This document shows, piece by piece, positions 21,670 through 28,672 of a DNA stretch of 33,430 nt. The notes under the pieces are model-generated. The model was not told the DNA's origin, did no database searches, and worked only from the letters and a program-made list of their open reading frames with translations. The stretch is from a virus. Both the position numbers and the translations under genes were made by a program. Location: the IMG/VR virus record IMGVR_UViG_3300035228_002162, positions 1-33,430 of that record; one strand, 5' to 3'. Position 1 is the stretch's first letter. Each line of letters begins with the position of its first letter.

Positions 21670-22193
21670 ACTTTTACAGACTCGGAAAGCTTGAAGAAAT
21701 GCCAGGGTTCAGCCCTGGCTCTTTAATTACAAGCTTTGGAGAAGTGATCGATGATGAATTCAAAGGCATCAATTATCGGGATGCATTTGTTCAATTTTCA
21801 AATACATTCAGTGATTTCGTGCTCATTGATGCATTTAAAAATGCACGAAAAACAGTGATGACGATCAATAGGGAAATACCTCCTCATACCGATAGTGGCG
21901 TCCAGTGCGTGATCAACATCTACACACGAACGAGTGATTGCCTCACCCAGTTTTATGACATCGTGGGCGAGCCTGGCGGGTTTCAAATAAAGAATCAGAC
22001 GGATGGTCAGATTTTTGATCTCAGATCCCTGGAGCCTGCCGACAGTTTCGTGGCAGAAGTGGGCGACGTAATTCTGTTGAATGTCAAAACGCCACATTCT
22101 GTCAAGCCTTTGACAAGTGCTCCAGTAGATCGTGAAGCGCTTTGCTTTCAGATTTGCTTGCTTTCCTTTGATCAGATACTCGCATTGCTCTAA
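21666..22193 (+). CDS. 2-oxoglutarate/Fe(II)-dependent oxygenase-like protein
   Basis: GTG 21666 overlaps the previous stop (GTGA), gives 175 residues and has GAGAAAAGG about 12 bases upstream. A longer start at 21591 would overlap that gene by 79 bases. Iron ligands fit HxD...H: His74-x-Asp76 in IPPHTDSG and His144 in NVKTPHSV, with Arg156 in DREALCFQI placed to bind 2-oxoglutarate. The strands between (CVINIYTRTSDCLTQFYDI) match a jelly-roll core, close to asparaginyl/aspartyl beta-hydroxylase-like types. Substrate unknown. A hairpin and then hli follow. Confidence 0.68.
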   Translation: MNFYRLGKLEEMPGFSPGSLITSFGEVIDDEFKGINYRDAFVQFSNTFSDFVLIDAFKNARKTVMTINREIPPHTDSGVQCVINIYTRTSDCLTQFYDIVGEPGGFQIKNQTDGQIFDLRSLEPADSFVAEVGDVILLNVKTPHSVKPLTSAPVDREALCFQICLLSFDQILALL

Positions 22194-22208
22194 AGGCGAT
22201 AGCTGGAA

Positions 22209-22257
22209 GGCCGTTTCGCCCCCAAAGGCGGAACAGGCCGATTCGCAGTCTTTTGTT
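22209..22257 (+). terminator. Long hairpin after oxygenase-like gene
   Basis: GGCCGTTTCGCC (22209-22220) pairs with GGCGGAACAGGCC (22227-22239) with one bulge. TTTTGTT follows at 22251. Confidence 0.6.
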
Positions 22258-22262
22258 AAAAT
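22257..22262 (+). promoter_or_regulatory. TAAAAT element before hli
   Basis: TAAAATTG lies 27 bases before the hli ATG, directly after a terminator-like hairpin. Confidence 0.38.
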
Positions 22263-22289
22263 TGTTTAATAATTCATTCGTTTTTTCTG

Positions 22290-22430
22290 ATGTCTGACAA
22301 CCCTCGCTTCGGTTTTTTTGCTTTTGCTGAAACCTGGAATGGACGCTTGGCGATGATGGGTTTTGTCATTGGCCTCAGCACTGAAGCCTTGACGGGCCAG
22401 GGAATTCTCGCTCAAATCGGTCTTGGTTGA
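22290..22430 (+). CDS. hli: High-light-inducible protein (Hli), chlorophyll-binding
   Basis: The 46-residue protein has the chlorophyll a/b-binding motif ExxNxRxAMxG: Glu14, Asn17, Arg19 and AMMG (21-24) in AETWNGRLAMMGFVIGLSTE. One membrane span follows. Hli proteins bind chlorophyll in the thylakoid and protect photosystems from excess light. Cyanophages carry them to keep photosynthesis running during infection. The length is typical of phage copies. A TAAAAT element lies upstream. The large repeat region begins 111 bases after the stop. This is the best evidence for a cyanobacterial host. Confidence 0.93.
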   Translation: MSDNPRFGFFAFAETWNGRLAMMGFVIGLSTEALTGQGILAQIGLG

Positions 22431-22457
22431 TCTAATACTTCACTCTGACCAATAGAA

Positions 22458-22571
22458 ATGAATGCATACGTTGCTTTGACTTATCTGCCTTATAGGTGCC
22501 CCTGGGCTTATTACGCAACGTTACTAAAGAGGCTTCGGACCCGGCTAGGATCGTATCTTGAAACCGGCTAG
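22458..22571 (+). CDS. Doubtful very small reading frame
   Basis: The 37-residue frame reads MNAYVALTYLPYRCPWAYYA then TLLKRLRTRLGSYLETG. It runs into the second 23-bp repeat, so the end would be encoded by regulatory repeats. The Tyr/Leu-rich start is not typical noise, but no homology or start signal supports it. Confidence 0.22.
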   Translation: MNAYVALTYLPYRCPWAYYATLLKRLRTRLGSYLETG

Positions 22572-22632
22572 GGTCGTATTTTAGATCCGGCTAGGGTCGT
22601 ATTAAGGGTCCGGCTAGGGTCGTATTAAGGGC
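22541..22632 (+). repeat. Four tandem 23-bp repeats
   Basis: CCGGCTAGGGTCGTATT (first copy CCGGCTAGGATCGTATC) begins at 22541, 22564, 22587 and 22610, exactly 23 bp apart. The core is shared with the two repeats at 15776 and 15797. On the minus strand it reads AATACGACCCTAGCCGG. Confidence 0.9.
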
Positions 22633-22648
22633 GAAGGGGGGATTTTGG

Positions 22649-22901
22649 TGATAATGATTCTCATTCTCAATAAAAAATGATAATGATTCTCATTCTCAAT
22701 AATTATTGATAATGATTCTCAATTGCAATAAGAAGTGATAATGATTCTCATTCTCAATAAATCGTGTGCCAGTTGCAAAATTGTCACAATGATAATGATT
22801 CTCATTCTCAGTAAGCTTGTTGATAATGATTCTCAATTGCAATAGATGAAGCTGTATGGTGACTTGGTATTTTTATTGACAATGATTCTCAATTGCAATA
22901 G
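22649..22901 (+). promoter_or_regulatory. Array of seven Fur-family box-like elements
   Basis: TGATAATGATTCTCA begins at 22649, 22678, 22707, 22736, 22790 and 22821; a variant, TGACAATGATTCTCA, at 22877. It is a 7-1-7 dyad (TGATAAT-G-ATTCTCA) one base away from the symmetrical Fur consensus. Copies 1, 2, 4 and 5 are followed by TTCTCAATAA or a close variant, which adds a further ATTCTCA hexamer. Copies 3, 6 and 7 carry ATTGCAATA instead. Spacings are 29, 29, 29, 54, 31 and 56 bp. The same box also fits reported cyanobacterial Zur sites, so the regulator could be Fur or Zur. Confidence 0.8.
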
Positions 22902-22932
22902 ATGAAGCTGTATGGTGACTTGGTATTCTTTT
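22821..22932 (+). repeat. 56-bp tandem duplication carrying boxes 6 and 7
   Basis: 22821-22876 and 22877-22932 are almost identical, including GATGAAGCTGTATGGTGACT after each box. Only a few bases differ (e.g. TGATAATG versus TGACAATG), pointing to a recent duplication. Confidence 0.9.
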
Positions 22933-23571
22933 ATGTCACTTTGTAACATTTGATACACTCTATTCTTTATACTTTTGTCCTGAACTATTTGGTTTAAGTG
23001 TTGCCTACCGTTTCGCCGTAGTGTGTCACGATGCCACGCTAAAACGTGGCGGCGATGACACAAACTGATCATGCAGTTTATGATAACAATGCCGCAGAAT
23101 TTAGCAAGACAAAGTAAAGAGAAAAAAGCATTTTTAGTCGTATCAATGGCGCCGGAATGATTAGCAGAACTGATCACTGCTGAGAGGCTCCTAAGAGCCT
23201 CTGCAAGGGCTTCGACCCTCTTTCGAGTGCTACCCCACCTAGCAAGCATTTCAGCCGATCGCCAGTGATGGCAAGGTATCTCAGCCGTTAATGTTCGCAG
23301 TGATACCAAAAATGGATTTCTTGACAGAATCCCACAAGCCGTGGTATTTCGCGCGGCCGCGTTTCCTTTTATCCCTGAGACAGTCACAGCAGCAGAATCA
23401 GCAGCCCATACCATCCCCCATCCGATCTCGTCAAGTCAACGAAGCGCATCGATGGACACTTAGAAAGGTGTACCCGGATTGGGATCGTTGCCGTTTCAGC
23501 GACTGTTTTTGCTGTATTGTTCATCCAACGGCGCAGCGATGCACCGGCCAACCTCTCAAACCTCTTCAGTC
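22933..23571 (+). other. Noncoding region with several strong hairpins
   Basis: No convincing gene is seen; frames on both strands look like chance. It starts with TTTGTAACATTTGATACAC (22940-22958), then TATACT at 22968. A long stem joins GTGTCA (23023-23028) to TGACAC (23056-23061), with inner GCCACG/CGTGGC (23033-23038/23045-23050). AGAGGCTC (23183-23190) pairs with GAGCCTCT (23195-23202), and AGGG/CCCT follows at 23206-23219. It may hold RNA genes or an origin. Confidence 0.45.
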
Positions 23572-23748
23572 ATGACAAACACAACAGCACTTAAGGCAAG
23601 CTTCGCAGCGCTTGTGATCGGCTTTCTAGCTCCTTTAGGCGTGATCTTCCTCGCTTCATTAGCCGCAGAGGATCAAAGAGCATTTTTAGCCTGTCGCCAG
23701 TCTGGCCAGTCCACTGACGCTTGCATACTTCAAATTCACGGCCGCTGA
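23572..23748 (+). CDS. Small membrane protein with C-terminal Cys pair
   Basis: ATG 23572 (leader CAAACCTCTTCAGTC) gives 58 residues: MTNTTALKASFAALVIGFLA, then PLGVIFLASLAAEDQRAFLA, one membrane span (about 10-31), then CRQSGQSTDACILQIHGR with two Cys ten residues apart. The plan matches the gene at 16791. It would be the first gene downstream of the box array. Function unknown. Confidence 0.68.
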   Translation: MTNTTALKASFAALVIGFLAPLGVIFLASLAAEDQRAFLACRQSGQSTDACILQIHGR

Positions 23749-23788
23749 TTAACATTTAACTCCGCAAACTTTACCTTTCTTCCTTAAC

Positions 23789-24667
23789 ATGTTCACACCA
23801 TACAACTCCCGCGCGGTTCTTCCTGGTCACCTGAAACTACTTGAGAGAACTTACAAGATCAACCCTAGAAACATTTTTTCGACTAATCCCAAGACCGAGA
23901 AATCAGCGGTTCAAACCTATATTTTGCATCTCTCCCCTGCTAGTACTTCCGGCGTTAATGTATGTGAAAATGCAAAGAATTGTGCAAAGATATGTTTGCA
24001 TTTTGCAGGGAATCCAGCCTATCTAAATGTGAAACAACAGGCTCGAATTCGTCGAACTTTAGCATTCGCCAACAATCAAGAGGCATTCATGCTGTTACTT
24101 GTTTGCGCAATTCTTGGCTTGATTAATAAAAACTTAGGCGAAGAAATAGCGATTAGGCTTAACGGGACTTCAGATATTCGCTATGAAGAAATCGATTTTA
24201 CAATCACGCCAGAATTCGCATCATTCTGCCGGGCAAAGTATGGGGCAATTCTTCCTATTGGCAAGCGTAACATCTTCGAAGTGTTTAATTACCTTAAAGA
24301 GAATACAGGGGAGTTAGTAACATTTTATGACTACACAAAACTTGAGAGGAATTGGGCAGAATGTGCGCGTCTTGGTTATCATTTAACGTTTAGTTTTGAC
24401 GGTCATAACAATAGGCAAAATGACAAAATAGCGAAGAAAGCACTCGCTAGCGGCGTTAACGTGGCCGCCGCTTTTAACATCAAACGGAGCCAATCCCTGC
24501 CGATTGAGTGGACTTGGCAGGGTGAAAAGCGGGAGGTCTTAGACGGTGACTTGTCAGACTTCCGCGTGGATGACAAACAAGGTGGGCACATCGTGGGGCT
24601 ACGTTTCAAACTACCGCACGGTATGAAATGGTCACAATCAGAGCGCGACTTATTCTGTATGGCTTAA
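23789..24667 (+). CDS. Gp88-family phage protein (DUF7227-like)
   Basis: The 292-residue protein contains YILHLSPASTSGVNVCENAK, then NCAKICLHFAGNPAYLNVKQ and IAIRLNGTSDIRYEEIDFTI. I recognise these as the core of the gene product 88 family first named in mycobacteriophage L5. The Cys cluster (CENAKNCAKIC) is well placed for a metal or Fe-S site. The biochemical role is unknown to me. It lies in an AT-richer block with shared leader sequences before each gene. Confidence 0.75.
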   Translation: MFTPYNSRAVLPGHLKLLERTYKINPRNIFSTNPKTEKSAVQTYILHLSPASTSGVNVCENAKNCAKICLHFAGNPAYLNVKQQARIRRTLAFANNQEAFMLLLVCAILGLINKNLGEEIAIRLNGTSDIRYEEIDFTITPEFASFCRAKYGAILPIGKRNIFEVFNYLKENTGELVTFYDYTKLERNWAECARLGYHLTFSFDGHNNRQNDKIAKKALASGVNVAAAFNIKRSQSLPIEWTWQGEKREVLDGDLSDFRVDDKQGGHIVGLRFKLPHGMKWSQSERDLFCMA

Positions 24668-24707
24668 ACTTTACCGCTTCAATTGTTCCTTTTAAATCTT
24701 CTTCATC

Positions 24708-24893
24708 ATGAAACTTTACGCTCGCAAATTGTCACCCTCTGCCCTAAAAACATTCGGCGAGATCATCAGCAAGGCAAACATTACCGCCTTGATTGATAAC
24801 GACCGCGACAAGATCGACGACATTGGGGAGATTTACTCCCTCTACGTTGCGGCCAATTGTGGCAATCCTGACGCCACTGAATGGGAAGACTAA
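24708..24893 (+). CDS. Small hypothetical protein
   Basis: The 61-residue acidic product reads MKLYARKLSPSALKTFGEII, then SKANITALIDNDRDKIDDIG and EIYSLYVAANCGNPDATEWE. It is mainly helical. The leader TTCCTTTTAAATCTTCTTC resembles those of its two neighbours. No family recognised. Confidence 0.65.
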   Translation: MKLYARKLSPSALKTFGEIISKANITALIDNDRDKIDDIGEIYSLYVAANCGNPDATEWED

Positions 24894-24932
24894 TAACATT
24901 TAACCCTGTACTTTTCATCCTTTTAAATTCTC

Positions 24933-25232
24933 ATGACTGCTCCACTTTTTGACATTGATTATGTCGAACCTACCAAAGATCTTAAATTAAAGTTCTATCA
25001 ATTCATCTACTTATCAGACCCAATGTGTGACGGCGACATAAAAGTTGGGAGTATAACTGTTGACCATGGAATCACTTCTGTTCCCTATTGTTTACGGTGG
25101 GAGAATGTTTCGACCGTTGTTCCTATCATCCGTTCAATCGTCCACTTTGAAACATTGGAAGAACTGCAAGATTATGTGTCATCAAACATTCATATCTGGT
25201 GGACTTATTGTGGACCTGAGATCGAAGAATAG
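24933..25232 (+). CDS. Hypothetical protein
   Basis: The 99-residue acidic protein begins MTAPLFDIDYVEPTKDLKLK, then FYQFIYLSDPMCDGDIKVGS and SIVHFETLEELQDYVSSNIH. A small alpha/beta fold is suggested. The leader CATCCTTTTAAATTCTC is close to that of the gene before. No family recognised. Confidence 0.65.
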   Translation: MTAPLFDIDYVEPTKDLKLKFYQFIYLSDPMCDGDIKVGSITVDHGITSVPYCLRWENVSTVVPIIRSIVHFETLEELQDYVSSNIHIWWTYCGPEIEE

Positions 25233-25269
25233 CCTCGCTAACTAACACTAACTCATAGGATCGCCTCCC

Positions 25270-25656
25270 ATGCCTCCCGCCATCCCTGCCGATAGTCTCC
25301 CCTCTAGTCACAAAATCGGGCCGTCTGAGACGGTCACAGGTTGCTGTCAGAGGATCCCACGGGATCCCTGCCATTACTCGGAATCTGACAAAGTGGGGTA
25401 TCAGGATTTTTCGATTGTGGATCACATTGCCTGTCAAATGTCAAGACTTTACGACACATTGCGTTGTAACATTTTTAACACCCTTAACACTTGCCAAAAT
25501 TGGGCATGGTGTGCGAGAATTCAGGAGAACCGCAACCGATCACGACCAAACCTGACACTGTATCATTTGCTACAGCGCAGTAACCCGGCCTTGCGAGAAT
25601 TTCTTCCGGCGGCTACCCCTCCGAAATGTGGCGCAATTTTTGACAGTTTTTTTTAG
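25270..25656 (+). CDS. Doubtful reading frame over hairpin-rich DNA
   Basis: A 128-residue frame is open here, but its product is Cys-rich and looks random (GCCQRIPRDPCHYSESDK). The DNA instead holds CCGTC-TGA-GACGG (25321-25333), GGATCCC-AC-GGGATCC (25352-25367) and a TGTATCATTTGCTACA dyad (25559-25574). A noncoding region is at least as likely. It is convergent with the endonuclease gene and overlaps it by 4 bases. Confidence 0.25.
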   Translation: MPPAIPADSLPSSHKIGPSETVTGCCQRIPRDPCHYSESDKVGYQDFSIVDHIACQMSRLYDTLRCNIFNTLNTCQNWAWCARIQENRNRSRPNLTLYHLLQRSNPALREFLPAATPPKCGAIFDSFF

Positions 25657-26171
25657 AGAGAGTCCAGATAATTTTCCATTATTTTTGAGAACACTGCGTC
25701 TGAGACAAGTTTTAGCTCTTCAGGGGTGGCATCGTTTTTGATGGTATTCATTCGATATGAAATAATCCAGATATTGTCAGGGGTGTAGCCACGGGAGGAG
25801 TCAATGCGATCAAGGGAGGGCGAGTCTGGATGCGCCTTTGTTTTTTTATTAGCTTCGCAAATAAAAGAGCGCCAGACAAAAGGTCGTTGAGAGATGGGGC
25901 AGAGAGGTTCCTTCGCTAATACAAGGAGGCATTGCAATGTCAAGTTGAATTCGCGATTATGCTTTGCTGCTCTTTCCCTAGCTGAATATAACATGCGAGT
26001 GCATCTATAAAGCACTGGATCTTGATTAATAGCCTGCTGCTTATGTGCTTTATCAATCTTTTTCTTGCAGGTTTTACAGGTGTACATCTGATGCAGCCAA
26101 AACGAAGGGTACACATTGCTGTCATCTAGCAGCACGTTGCATTTATTGCAGTGTTTAGGCAAGTCAGCCAT
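25653..26171 (-). CDS. HNH/endonuclease VII-like protein with zinc pairs
   Basis: The 172-residue protein has Cys8-x-x-Cys11 and Cys32-x-x-Cys35 near the N-terminus. Near the end it has SLDRIDSSRGYTPDNIWIIS then YRMNTIKNDATPEEL. The LDRID..GYTPDNIW..S..MN..K pattern is typical of phage His-Me finger nucleases and homing-type endonucleases. It stands alone between noncoding stretches, as mobile nuclease genes often do. Substrate unknown. Confidence 0.72.
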   Translation of the reverse strand: MADLPKHCNKCNVLLDDSNVYPSFWLHQMYTCKTCKKKIDKAHKQQAINQDPVLYRCTRMLYSARERAAKHNREFNLTLQCLLVLAKEPLCPISQRPFVWRSFICEANKKTKAHPDSPSLDRIDSSRGYTPDNIWIISYRMNTIKNDATPEELKLVSDAVFSKIMENYLDSL

Positions 26172-26214
26172 TTTGCATTGACTACTTTGGCAATATTAGT
26201 AAGCGAAATAAGCG

Positions 26215-26245
26215 TAGGCGCCTCAAGCGCCTAAGCGTTATTGAG
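26215..26245. terminator. Terminator-like double hairpin
   Basis: TAGGCGC (26215-26221) pairs with GCGCCTA (26227-26233). AGCG...GCGCTTTT follows on the plus strand. Direction is uncertain. Confidence 0.45.
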
Positions 26246-26250
26246 CGCTT

Positions 26251-26475
26251 TTAGCTTGTTCTTCCACTCAATAACCCTCTTGATGCACCTTCTTCCGGGA
26301 AATCACGGGGTCTGGATTCAATGCTACTTTTTCCACCAGACACTCGTTCATGAGCTTGAAAAGATGCTCGTTTATAGCGATGCCTAAAAATATCAGGTAG
26401 CCAGTAGGTTTCTATCCAGTCAATAGTTGGATTTAGTTTAATGTGATGCTCAAGGGAATGAGACATTGCTCCCAT
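26251..26475 (-). CDS. Doubtful reading frame
   Basis: Started at 26475 this is 74 residues: MGAMSHSLEHHIKLNPTIDW, then IETYWLPDIFRHRYKRASFQ and a Ser/Arg/Gly-rich tail. A longer frame starts at 26613. The first half could be real; the tail looks like untranslated sequence. It may be a fragment of a mobile element protein, but no motif is complete. Confidence 0.3.
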   Translation of the reverse strand: MGAMSHSLEHHIKLNPTIDWIETYWLPDIFRHRYKRASFQAHERVSGGKSSIESRPRDFPEEGASRGLLSGRTS

Positions 26476-26613
26476 TTGGATGTAGCCATCATGAGAAACA
26501 CAAGTGTTGTCGCTGCTTCTGTATAGATATAAGGTTTTCACTAATGCCTGTTTTAACAAAAGCTTAGCAGGAGTTAAACGATTTAAATACTGAACCAGCG
26601 CCGATGGGCACAA

Positions 26614-26930
26614 TTTCCCCTTGCATTGTTAGGACATTTGCCAGCCCGATTAAATAGCGCTCGGTACGCCGCACTTAGGGGCGGCTCCCCTCGCATTTCA
26701 GAAGAGAGCGCTTTTCATGAGGGCGTTAAAGCTTATCGCTGCAGTATTTAGCCGCTGCGCCATGCATAGCATAACGTGAACCGCGAGTGTTCTGCGACGT
26801 AAACACTGGGATGTGAGCGAGAAGGGTGGTAAAGCTTTTGTTTATTTAAAGAATTCCATACATTGAGAATGGTTGCACGTTTTTTGCAATTCTTTATGTA
26901 GCGTGCATAGTCAGTCTTCAATGCAACGCC
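26614..26930. other. Noncoding stretch
   Basis: Only short frames are present. AGGGG-CGGCT-CCCCT forms a hairpin at about 26677-26691. No repeat, tRNA or clear promoter was found. Confidence 0.4.
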
Positions 26931-27119
26931 ATGTGGAATGATTTACCTACGCCTCAGACAGTTGGCTCTTTAAAGATTTGGCCAGTTCATAGTCGTCCTG
27001 ATTATCAGTATTTCATTGCATACGAATCAAAACCTTATTATTTCCGAAGCTATAGCGAGGCTGTCGCCTTTGTCAGAGACAAAGAAGGGGTGGAAAAAGA
27101 GGAAAAGTCTGAAGACTAA
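26931..27119 (+). CDS. Small hypothetical protein
   Basis: The 62-residue protein reads MWNDLPTPQTVGSLKIWPVH, then SRPDYQYFIAYESKPYYFRS and a charged helical end (EAVAFVRDKEGVEKEEKSED). It is aromatic-rich with a beta-like centre. A strong terminator follows 48 bases after the stop and separates it from nrdA. No family recognised. Confidence 0.62.
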   Translation: MWNDLPTPQTVGSLKIWPVHSRPDYQYFIAYESKPYYFRSYSEAVAFVRDKEGVEKEEKSED

Positions 27120-27167
27120 AAAACCTTACTCTTCGCATTGAATTTCCCAGCTAGCGTGAGCACGCAA

Positions 27168-27203
27168 GAGCCGCCTCCTCGAAGGAGGGCGGCTCGTTTG
27201 TTT
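27168..27203 (+). terminator. Strong terminator before nrdA
   Basis: GAGCCGCCTCCT (27168-27179) pairs with AGGAGGGCGGCTC (27183-27195) with one bulge, followed by GTTTGTTT. It would insulate nrdA from upstream transcription. Confidence 0.75.
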
Positions 27204-27219
27204 CTACGCATTTGAAAAG

Positions 27220-28647
27220 ATGAAGGAAAAGCTTGCCCGCACAGGGCGTGTTCAGAGTTGGATTGATGATCCCTCTGGGCGTCTCCCCGTGAGTTGTACA
27301 GTCTTCCAGGTGGAAGATTCGATTCAAGGTGATGACGGAATCGAGGCGTCGTGGCGCTTCGTGAGTCACGGATTAAGACATGGAGCGGGGGTTGCAGTGC
27401 ATCTGTCAAAACTGCGTCCAAAGGGCTCTGAGAACGGCAAAGGGCTTGTCGCCAGCGGTCCTGTGAGCTTTGGCAAGATTTATAGCGTCTTAAATGAAAT
27501 TTTACGACGGGGTGGGCGTTATAAAAACGGTGCGATAGTTTTGCACTGCGATTATACCTGTGAAGACGCACTTGAGTTTGTAGAAGCTACACGAGCAAGC
27601 CTACCTTGGGTGAAGCGTTGTTTAAATGTAGACGAGAATTTTCTTACAAACGCATCGTCAGAATTAATTGAAGCCACATTAAAAGGCATTGGCAGTGGTG
27701 ACATTTGGCTGAACAAGATGCGCTGGGATGACAAGGGTGATCGCATTTTGCCGAACGTGTGTTTGGAGGTCTATTTACCTCACAGGGGCACTTGTTTGCT
27801 GGAACATATCAACGCTGCGGCATGCACTGTTGAAGATTTAGAGACTGTATTTGCAGAAGGCATGACAGAATTGTGCGAATTGCACGGCAAAACAGGAGTT
27901 GGTGACAGTGGAGAGTACCTGCCTGCCATCATTGATCGTCAAGTTGGGCTGGGAATTTTAGGACTTTCTAATTTCTTGCGTCAGGCTGGCACTTCGTATG
28001 AAAGCTTTGGCTTTGCATTGGAAGCTTTTTTCGGAGCGCCTGCTGATTGGGTGCGTTGGGAGGAGACAATTCCAGGGCGAATCGTAGAATCAATGAACAA
28101 AGGTATTCAGCTTGCCGCTCAAGTAGCTCGTGAGCATAACATGGTGAGGGCTTTTGCTATTGCACCAACCGCATCGTGTTCTTATCGATATACAGATTTA
28201 GATGGATTTACGGCAACTCCTGAGATTGCTCCTCCTATTGGTCGTTATGTGGACAGGGATAGTGGGACATTTGGTGTTCAAACTTATGATTATGGCGCGG
28301 TAGAAACGGCTGCAGATGTGGGCTGGGAGAATTACAAGCGCGTAGCAAATGGAATCGTTCGGTTGTACCAATCAACAGGCTTGTTTCATGGTTATTCTTA
28401 CAATTCGTGGAGCGATGTCGTTGAATATGACCATGAATTCTTGAAGGATTGGCTAGAGTGTCCTCAGACGAGTCTCTATTATTCGCTGCAAGTCCTACCG
28501 GACACTCAGCGTAAAGATGACGCCTATGCGGCGTTAGATGACGATTTCAAGGGTCTTTTCGGAATTGGCGAGGAGTCAAGTTCCGAGGAGGCTGATTTGT
28601 CGTCTTGTGATATCGAGGCCGGATTCTGCGCTGCATGTGCGGAGTAA
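27220..28647 (+). CDS. nrdA: Class I ribonucleotide reductase large subunit (short phage form)
   Basis: It reduces ribonucleotides to deoxyribonucleotides with NrdB. The 475 residues keep the catalytic core and lack the N-terminal ATP-cone seen in longer NrdA. Visible: Cys26 in PVSCTVF (redox Cys), PNVCLEV with Asn179, thiyl-radical Cys181 and Glu183, Cys192 in GTCLLEH (partner Cys), APTASCSY in the phosphate-binding loop, and LYYSLQV with the paired Tyr of the radical path. The redox-shuttle tail has Cys470-x-x-Cys473. The short length matches cyanophage enzymes. nrdB follows 25 bases later. Confidence 0.93.
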   Translation: MKEKLARTGRVQSWIDDPSGRLPVSCTVFQVEDSIQGDDGIEASWRFVSHGLRHGAGVAVHLSKLRPKGSENGKGLVASGPVSFGKIYSVLNEILRRGGRYKNGAIVLHCDYTCEDALEFVEATRASLPWVKRCLNVDENFLTNASSELIEATLKGIGSGDIWLNKMRWDDKGDRILPNVCLEVYLPHRGTCLLEHINAAACTVEDLETVFAEGMTELCELHGKTGVGDSGEYLPAIIDRQVGLGILGLSNFLRQAGTSYESFGFALEAFFGAPADWVRWEETIPGRIVESMNKGIQLAAQVAREHNMVRAFAIAPTASCSYRYTDLDGFTATPEIAPPIGRYVDRDSGTFGVQTYDYGAVETAADVGWENYKRVANGIVRLYQSTGLFHGYSYNSWSDVVEYDHEFLKDWLECPQTSLYYSLQVLPDTQRKDDAYAALDDDFKGLFGIGEESSSEEADLSSCDIEAGFCAACAE

Positions 28648-28672
28648 TTTTCATCTCTTTTTTGCTGATTAA

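Noticed and set aside
22541-22632. T7-type phage promoters on the minus strand
   Set aside because: AATACGAC matches, but the rest of the T7 consensus does not and no single-subunit polymerase is seen here.
22541-22901. CRISPR array
   Set aside because: Repeats have almost no spacers or short, non-unique ones, and are dyads typical of protein-binding sites; no cas genes. The Cas4-like exonuclease belongs to a recombination set.
22833-23414. 193-residue leftward frame over the repeat array
   Set aside because: It runs through the boxes and hairpins, its product has no domain pattern, and its C-terminal part is encoded by repeat sequence.
23311-23575. Rightward frame before the small membrane protein gene
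   Set aside because: Composition looks random (Gln, Arg and Cys runs) and other frames are equally open; no start signal.
25126-25437. Leftward 103-residue frame
   Set aside because: It is opposite a better rightward gene (24933-25232) and hairpin DNA, with no recognisable motif.
27116-27571. Leftward frame opposite nrdA
   Set aside because: It is antisense to the conserved nrdA start and crosses a terminator.
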